DNA of 64,000 nt from Multifurca ochricompacta (Eukaryota > Basidiomycota > Agaricomycetes > Russulales > Russulaceae). Numbering within the stretch: the first letter of the stretch is position 1; each line of letters starts with the position of its first letter. The stretch spans positions 1,922,001-1,986,000 of the forward strand of contig WTXG01000001.1 in NCBI GenBank assembly GCA_022496185.1, given 5' to 3'. Both the position numbers and the translations under genes were made by a program. Below, one piece after another: positions 57,301 to 64,000 of this stretch. Below the pieces are notes generated by a model. It did not search any database. It was not told where the DNA came from and was given only the letters and a program-made list of their open reading frames with translations.

Positions 57301-59466
57301 GAGCAACAGACAGCGCATTCTGCGGAGGTAGCCAAATTACAACAGACTAATGCAGACCTTGATCGACTTTGCGCCAAGCTAGAAGATGATTTGGCACAAT
57401 CCCAAGAGGAGTTGCACCTTGCGGTAGACCAACGAGATCAGCTTCGCGTAAACAGTGATGTGATGAAAGAGCAAATTGCTCAGCTCCGTCTGGACCACTC
57501 GGAGGAGCTCGAATCTCTGCGAGGCAAGCTTCAGCAAGTTGCCGTAGACCTTCAGGAGGCTCGGGAAGCCCATGCAGCAGCGGAGAAAGCTTGTTTAGAG
57601 TCGTCAGCGACTAACGCTGAACTCGAGGGCCGTCTCGACCGCATCTTGAAGCAACAGGAAGCAGACAGCGAGCTGATCGTTGAGCACCAGGGCCGTGAAG
57701 CAGAGCACACCAAGCAGGTGCTTGATATTCAGAACCGCCTGGAGAAGGTTTCGGAAGATCTACAACGGGCGACACGCGAGAAGAACGAACTCGAAATCCT
57801 TCTCCGGCAGACAAAAGCTGAGCTTTCCCGGCCAACGACGCCATGGAAACCCGTGTCTCTGAACTGCTGGATGAACGCGATGGCCTTCAAGCGGATCTGG
57901 ACCAAGTCGAGTCTCGCCATGCTACGGAGGTGGTCCAGGTCCAGGGGCGCGTACAGGATCTTCAAGCTGAGGTCAACTCGCTTCGCGAACAACTAGACAA
58001 AGCCATCGCAGACCACAAGCGTATGCGTGCCGTTTTCGAAACTGAACTTCGAGAATCTGCCGAACGTTATGAATCCTCCAGAAAACAACGGGATGACATT
58101 CAAGCCCAACTGTCCACTCTTGAGACGGAACTCGATGACATGGAGGCCCGCCTTCAGACGACTGTGGAAGAGAAGGATGCACTTGATGAAAAGAACACGA
58201 ATCTGGAATCCGAAATCCAGCGCGCCTTGTCGATGCAGCGATATCTTGAGAGCCAGCTCAAGGATAGGTCGTGAAGTCAGGACTACATGGTTTTCTCCTA
58301 CGCTCATGTCATCATTCCGCAGTGCGCATGAGGCTGCCGTCGTAAAGGCCGAACTTGAACAAATCAAGGAGAAATTCGCAAATGCCGAACGGAATGGTAA
58401 CGCAGCGGAGATGCAGCTCACTCTCCAGGCAGCACAACACGACCAGGCGATCGCTTCCCTTAAACGAGATATACAACTGGCACAGGCAGGAGAAAGACAA
58501 GACGAAAAGATTCAGGAACTCGAGGAAAGGATCAGTCATATGGATGAGTTAATGCGTTCCAAGACGCAAGAAATTGAAGAAAACGACGACCGCTTCATCG
58601 AGTAAGTGTCTCAGAACCTCTTCCTTATTGCTGTGGTTGAGCGTATTGTATTGCGTAGGCTTCACAAGGAGAAGAAAAAACTGACCGCGAAGGTCGAAAC
58701 CCTCTCCCGAAAGGTGCAGACTCTGCAGTCAAAGCTGGCAACTCTTAAAGAAGCTGCGGCCAATCAGAACCCAGGGCAATCTACTGTGCCCACCTCTGAA
58801 CAAATTCCTCTTTCTAAACAAGCCATTCCCGTGGCCCGTGTGCCATTCACCAGATCATCACATCCCACCTCAGCAGCTGCATCTGGTTCTCCTTCACGTA
58901 GTCGCACCATGTCAGGCCCTTCTGCGCTTCTTGGTCGCAAGACACCAGACAATCGGCCTACACCATCCGTTTTCCGCGCAAAAACACCTGAGCCCACGAA
59001 GGCTCCCATCTCTGAACTTCAATCTTCACTGTCAACAACTATAGTTGCTGGAAAGAAGCGAGCCGCACCTGACGATGGGGACGATGCCGTGCCCACCCAG
59101 GGATTCACATCTGATGGGGTGCTTGCTATTGACCGCAACACTGCGAGTACTCCAAGGAGGCGGAAAAGCCTCCGCACGGGCTTCACCCCAGTTCGAAACA
59201 CAACAACCCGTCCATTGACGACACTCGTGCTGGAGCCTGCTGCGCCAGTGCCACCGCCGCCAGTCATTTTAGATGTTACGAATAGCCCCCGCAGTCAGCC
59301 ACAGACACAGACCGATATAAAGGTCAAGCGAAGCTGGCTGGGTACCCAAAAGTCCAAACCTGTACAATCCAGCAATAACCCGGCCGTTAGAACAACTTCA
59401 CGCGGCCTGGAGCCACGGAAAAGGTTCGCTGATGCCTTTATCCATGCATGGACTCCCTGTGTCTAG
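54375..59466 (+). CDS. Very long coiled-coil protein (two one-base frameshifts)
   Basis: This is a predicted protein of about 1,500 residues, mostly heptad-repeat coiled coil, family not recognised. The proposed start at 54375 gives MAWTIDYEHDSEEV, then ALDENKAALDETTYK, followed by heptads with Arg/Glu/Leu spacing (REKLASKDEEIL, RERDELRRQLEFLQ). The tail is unstructured and Ser/Pro/Thr-rich with basic TPRRRKSLRTGF, ending at 59466. Frame breaks lie at GGG 55156-55158 (one extra G gives LERRGSHEMKSIREKLASK) and CC 57841-57842 (one extra C gives RPTTPMETRVSELLDERD). A segment near 56905-56960 looks like an intron with a branch site (CTAAC) and TTAG acceptor, but no donor keeps frame without another missing base. 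It may act at microtubule-organising centres or as a scaffold; that is speculation. Confidence 0.8.
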
Positions 59467-59732
59467 TCTCGTTTGTCGTCATCGTCGTCGTCGTCGCTAC
59501 ATGTATCGTTATCCGTCATGTTATATTTATTTTCAATTACGCTGCGACATACAAGCAGCATAGTTTATTTCACGTGCATTGAATGGCCACGGGAACGGTC
59601 GCGAGCCGTACAAGTCACGGTCCCTGTGGCAGCCATCGAGTTGTCACTCACAGCGAAGTGAAAACCCAGCGATACCACCTTGGACTACCACCACGGGGAC
59701 ATAGTGTTCAGTCTAAATTCTGAAGATATACA

Positions 59733-62700
59733 ATGTTCAAAAGCATTGCCCGCTCTCTTCCAGATCTCTCGGCAGACTTGAGAGAAAGAGATGATTGGAA
59801 CGTCGGGTCGCTCAGAACCCTTGACCACCTCTTGAACATTGCAACCTTTTCGATTGATCCTGTGTCAAGTATACTTGCAGTTGGCGAGTGAACACTGTTT
59901 CTGACTGACGAGCCTAATTAATTACATTGTGTTCCACAGGTACAATTGATGGGACAATCCGAATATTTGGAGCCCCTGGCGTTGAGACGAACCTGTCACT
60001 TCCGTCACCTGCACTATCAAGTTCTTGCAATTCGCTACGAACGTGTTCAAGCTACTCTGTATCGGTGAGCATCACTTGCATTACCGCGTGCATCCGTTCA
60101 CGAGCCCTATCATTATCCTGGCATGAAGATGGAAATGACAAACTGTATTTATGGGATCTCACACCCCATGGACAAATGAAGCTGGAAGCTAGCATGCGCT
60201 TTGACCGACCAATAACGTTAGTGCAGTCCAAAATCAGGGAGATGTATGAAGCTGAAGGTGTGCCACCATTAGCTGCATCACGCTTTCTCCCTCCCATACC
60301 CACGTCAGTTCATCAGCTGCTTTCATGCCTGGAACTCCCCTGAGAACCTCGCCTTCCAGGCATTCGTTGGACTAGAATCTGGAGAGGTCAAGACATACGA
60401 TTTGTTGTGTCGGCGTGTCTCAGCATACGTCATCACGAATGCCTGGGAGATCTACGAGAATAACTTGATTGCCGGCGGGATGCTTGTCGACATCGAGGGG
60501 ACCTCGTGAGTGCAAACGTGACATCCAACCTTGAAACTCACCCATCATCTCACGTAGGAGAATTCCCATCGACGTTGTTGTACACCCAAGGCATCTCAAT
60601 TTTGTATTTGTTGCATATGGAGGTATCTGTCCTGACTGGCTACCCGTTCCATTGTGGCCGAAATTTACTCTTTTTCAGGCGGCATCGCGTTACTCGATCT
60701 TGTAATGCGGTTATCGAACTGCCAGAGAAATGTACTGATAAAGTTTTCGCAGAAGGAGCGAAAAACGCTCCGTACATATGAGCTACTTATTCCTGCAGGG
60801 GCACCAGGCGGTTCGGGCTATGCGGATCCTGTGATCCATTTTCAATGCTCTCCATCACGCGAGTGCCCTGACATTGTTGTCTGACAGGACCTTCTCAAGC
60901 ATCGCAGCCCCAATGTTTCTTCTCTTCTGTTCATCCGGCTGGTCACTTTTTCGCTGTTGGCCATGTGGATGGGTCTATCGCTTTCTGGGCGGTGGAGGAT
61001 CATGAGCAACCACTTATGGTTCGGACCTTGGATGAAATTGATGTCCATAAAGTGGATGGCGAGAAGCTAGAACAGTTTCTCTCCGACGAAGAAGACTCTG
61101 CGAAAGAGTCGAGTCAGCTTCGTGAGCCAAGAGAGCCCATATTCAAACTCTCTTGGAGTGGCTACCCAACTCTTACGACCCGAGGGGAGGTGAAACGTCT
61201 TTGGTCATTCTTGGGGGTCAATTTAGTCATGACCCTCCCGGAATCAACGTTCTCTGGCTCCCTTCCTTCAATCCCCCTGCACCATCGTCTCCTGTTACTA
61301 ACCAGCAGTTACACCCATCCTTCCGGGACGCAATGAGGGAGTCTCTGGACCCTTTAAGCGCGTACTTCTATCGTACAGCTGGTATCACGCAGGACTTCTT
61401 GCTCATGCCACGGGACAGCCCGCATTTTAGCGGCACATGGAACCCCACGGCCATATTGATGCTTTCTGAGAGTGGAAATCACATCCGTACCATCGAGGCA
61501 CAACACTTTCCACCTCTTGAGTTTCTCGCGAGTGCTCATGAAGCTACTCATACTGCTGAACAAAGCAAGGAAAATGATGGAGATGGCCACGAAGCTCTGG
61601 TGCATGATCTGGCTACGACCTTGCAGTCTATGACAGTGAATGAGGAGCCCAAGAAACTCCATCTTCCTCCTTCGTTGTGGAGTGGTCCTGACGCTGTCGT
61701 TGACGCCAATCTATTCCCGCTTGATCGCATAGCGTATGAGACGCTTTCTGGAGTTACCGGCCCCGGATCGGATGATCTTCCTCTTGAAGGTGGTATTGCC
61801 GTGCCAGACGAAGAGGTTGCTGGCGCTATTAAATATGCCAAGGTAGTTATCACTGGTTTCCCAATCCAGGTCTGACCCGCCCGCGCATACAGTTTGAACC
61901 TCATCGCATTGTCGTCACGAGAAATGCCGACCTCTCAATACGTTTCTTGGACGTATCAGTTCAACTCCTCATTCCCACTCCGCCGTCTCCTTTCACTTCC
62001 GCATTCCCTCGTGTTCTCCCTCGCCTCACGATCGATGTCCTCGCCCTCTCCGGGTCACCAGAAGTCGCAGCGCACCTCCCCTCCAACTTTGCGGATCGGA
62101 CACGGATTGATGACGTACAGCTCGCTGTCGAATCACTAGAGATTGCCCTCGTCCTTAGTGGTGGAGAAGTGCTCGTGTACCGAATAGCAGATCGCCAGAG
62201 TGTCACGGCTAGGCAGCTTCCCGATAAACACCTTGTGTCACTAGAACATGTTCCAGTCACAGATGGTTTACGCTTCCAGCCTTATTTTTTGGTTAAATCT
62301 GAGGGGCCAGTCACTGCCTTCGCAATGTCGGATGTTGGTGAGCATTCCGGTCATTTATACCACCTTTCTTTTACCGTATGTACTGGCCAGGCTTCGCTGC
62401 GGCCGCATACGCGAATGGATCGCTGTCCGTCATAGACATGCGTGGTCCCCGGGTGATGTTACATGTAGCAAAGGCCCAACAGACCACACACCGTCATTCA
62501 TTCATGCACCGCAACTTGAGCAGCGCTGACCCGGTGGCGAATCTCGCGTGGACGATATGTGGTGTCAGGGCAGGTGAGTCTTCTCTATTCCGCGCTTGAA
62601 GAATTTCCTGAGTCGGATCCTTTACAGACCCGACACCGCAAATCCGGTTGGTTGCCATCCGCGCTTCCGGCCTCATTCAGATCTATACTCTTGTGCGTGG

Positions 62701-64000
62701 TAGTGGCGGCGTATGGTCAATTCCTCCCGCCCCTTCTTTCGAGGCCGAAGGTATTCCGGCCCCTTTGGCTGGCGGTACCTTCATTCTCGATGCGTACACG
62801 GGCGCGCCGTGCAAGGCGGACAAGGCGCATCTGACAGTCGCGCTCGAGTCTAAAATCCCAGCCGATTCTTCTGAGGAAGGCGTGCGATGCTTGCTGCTCG
62901 TCGTGGGTGCGAAAGGCGCACGGTGTTTAGCAGACTTCGGCGACGACCGAGTAGCGAGGGTCGAATGGGGCATGAAAGCAGGCAACGTAGTGCGTGCACA
63001 GGTTGTAGAACGGAACGGTAGTGCCATCCTCGTGCTTTGGCTTGCGTGCTATGCTTGTTGACATGGGGCGTTCCAGGGTCTTACGCGCTGGTCGTATTCA
63101 CTGATAGGCACGAGATTTTCGTTTATTCCCTCCCGATGCTGGAACACCTTCACACTCTGCCGTTGCCCACTGCTTCGTCAATGTAAGTGCACCCTCTCTG
63201 GCCATTCCTTCGTCCTACTTGAGGATAAACGGTTTGCCTACCAGACCTCCCTCAGTGGACTTCACAGGCGACCTCCTAACACTTATTCCCCTCCATGGGC
63301 CGGCGCGCAGCTCTAGTGTTCCATCGGTGCGCGCGGCCTCCCCGACTCCCTCGAACGCTAGCACCACCGCACGCGCCATCTTCGCCGCAACTTCAGCGCC
63401 AGGCGTTGTGCCACTATCTCCCGCAAAGTGCCTGTGCCTCGATTCGCTTTTCAACATTCGGCGCGGATACCACATACCGCTCGTTTCATTAACGGAACGT
63501 AAAGATGGCACGCAGCGCCCCGCGCCGCCCGCACCCACCCCCGTGAGCCTCGGACCGGCGGACTGGCGATCCTGGCTTGGTGGGCTGGTTGGCTCGGGGA
63601 ACGTGCCGGAGACCAGATCGATGCGCTCTGTACGTGTTCAGGCCGTGATCTGACAACGGGGCTAACAAGTTGGGCCTACCTGATAACTTTATAGTGGCCG
63701 GACCGGATAGACCTGTACCAGAAAAGTCGGTGCCCCGTGGTTCCCAGGCAGGCTACTCCGAGTGGGGAGCAGGATCGAGCAAGGCGGCAGAGGCCGCCGC
63801 GTCCACCGCGCGCACGAAGAACAATTTGTACGACAGGTTGCGAACAGCTGTTGTGGAGCGCGGGTGCGAATTTCCTTGTGTTCCTTAAGGAATATCCTTA
63901 CGATTGTATGCGTTACTTTAGGGAGATGCTTGGTGACTTGGAAACGAGCGTGAACTCTCTGGAACAAGGCAGTAAGAACATGCTCGCACAAGCGAAAATG
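59733..64000 (+). CDS. SRO7: Lgl/tomosyn/Sro7-family WD40 protein (3' end cut by window)
   Basis: This protein binds Sec9/SNAP-25 and helps exocytic vesicle fusion and polarity. The start at 59733 gives MFKSIARSLPDLSADLRERD, then WD40 repeat starts such as GTIDGTIRIFGAPGVE and CIDGNDKLYLWDL. Further family blocks are ITLSPSHTHAFVGLESGEV, ELLIPAGAPGGSGYADP, FHPAGHFFAVGHVDGS and NPTAILMLSESGNHIRTIEA. Near the end is EMLGDLETSVNSLEQGS and KNMLAQAKM, the R-SNARE-like tail, cut by the window. Four one-base losses occur: near 60008-60013 (restores PATIKFLQFATNVF), near 60931 (FHPAGHFF), CCC 61165-61167 (SGYPNSYDPRGG) and CCC 61860-61862 (ITGFPNPGLTRPRIQF). Many introns of about 50 nt. One intron near 59888 appears to be GC...AG (GCGAGT). 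Confidence 0.9.

Noticed and set aside
4677..61862. Genome-wide programmed frameshifting as a cause of all breaks
   Set aside because: Only one of the 14 sites fits a -1 slippery heptamer; the sites share homopolymers, not a slippery rule, and the set includes unrelated genes.
1..64000. Search for a prokaryote-type defence system, CRISPR array or secondary-metabolite cluster
   Set aside because: All supported genes are intron-bearing or fungal-type; no repeat-spacer array, PKS, NRPS or terpene synthase was seen.

Overview
This window looks like a nuclear chromosome segment of a filamentous basidiomycete, most likely an Agaricomycete. Protein-coding genes lie on both strands. They are cut by many short introns (about 45-60 nt, GT...AG with a few GC...AG), and the protein families are fungal: class III GH18 chitinase, pepsin-like secreted protease, HET-domain protein, RNase T2 with a fungal C-terminal domain, and BLM10. 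I see no prokaryotic operon, CRISPR array, rRNA, convincing tRNA or intact transposon.

Layout. 0.3-2.1 kb: a decayed chitinase gene (-). 2.8-4.2 kb: casein kinase 2 alpha (-), divergent from a small SET-domain gene (+, 4.35-4.9 kb) across a 113-bp gap. 5.9-7.7 kb: mitochondrial DnaJ (+). 8.9-11.3 kb: a DHA2-type MFS transporter (+). 11.3-13.5 kb: gene-poor and rich in simple repeats. 13.5-15.1 kb: choline/ethanolamine kinase (+). 15.9-18.6 kb: tandem CCCH zinc-finger protein (-), followed by about 3 kb without a supported gene. 21.7-29.7 kb: the proteasome activator BLM10/PA200 (-), divergent from a mitochondrial chalcone-isomerase-fold gene (+, 30.0-31.0 kb). 31.8-33.7 kb: RNase T2 (-). 34.3-36.9 kb: membrane-anchored aldehyde dehydrogenase (-). 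37.3-38.8 kb: RING-H2 E3 ligase (+). 39.2-40.8 kb: secreted aspartic protease (-). 42.5-47.4 kb: D-amino-acid oxidase, a six-TM protein and a HET-domain protein, all on the minus strand. 48.1-48.9 kb: a proline/serine-rich orphan (-). 50.5-64 kb: five plus-strand genes in a row: DUF89/ARMT1 phosphatase, Spo7-like protein, a very long coiled-coil protein, and an Lgl/tomosyn/Sro7 protein that runs off the window end.

Most genes are housekeeping functions with no obvious shared pathway: signalling, chromatin, mitochondrial protein quality control, lipid synthesis, mRNA decay, proteasome regulation, nuclear-envelope lipid control and exocytosis. Secreted hydrolases (RNase T2, aspartic protease, dead chitinase) are scattered among them. 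I found no multi-gene system that I can defend as new.

The strongest unexpected signal is that at least nine otherwise well-conserved genes need a single extra base, in 14 places, to restore the family reading frame. All 14 lesions have the same polarity (one base missing) and most lie in short homopolymers. This points to consensus base-calling deletions rather than gene death. It contrasts with the chitinase pseudogene, which carries a nonsense codon and an inserted base.
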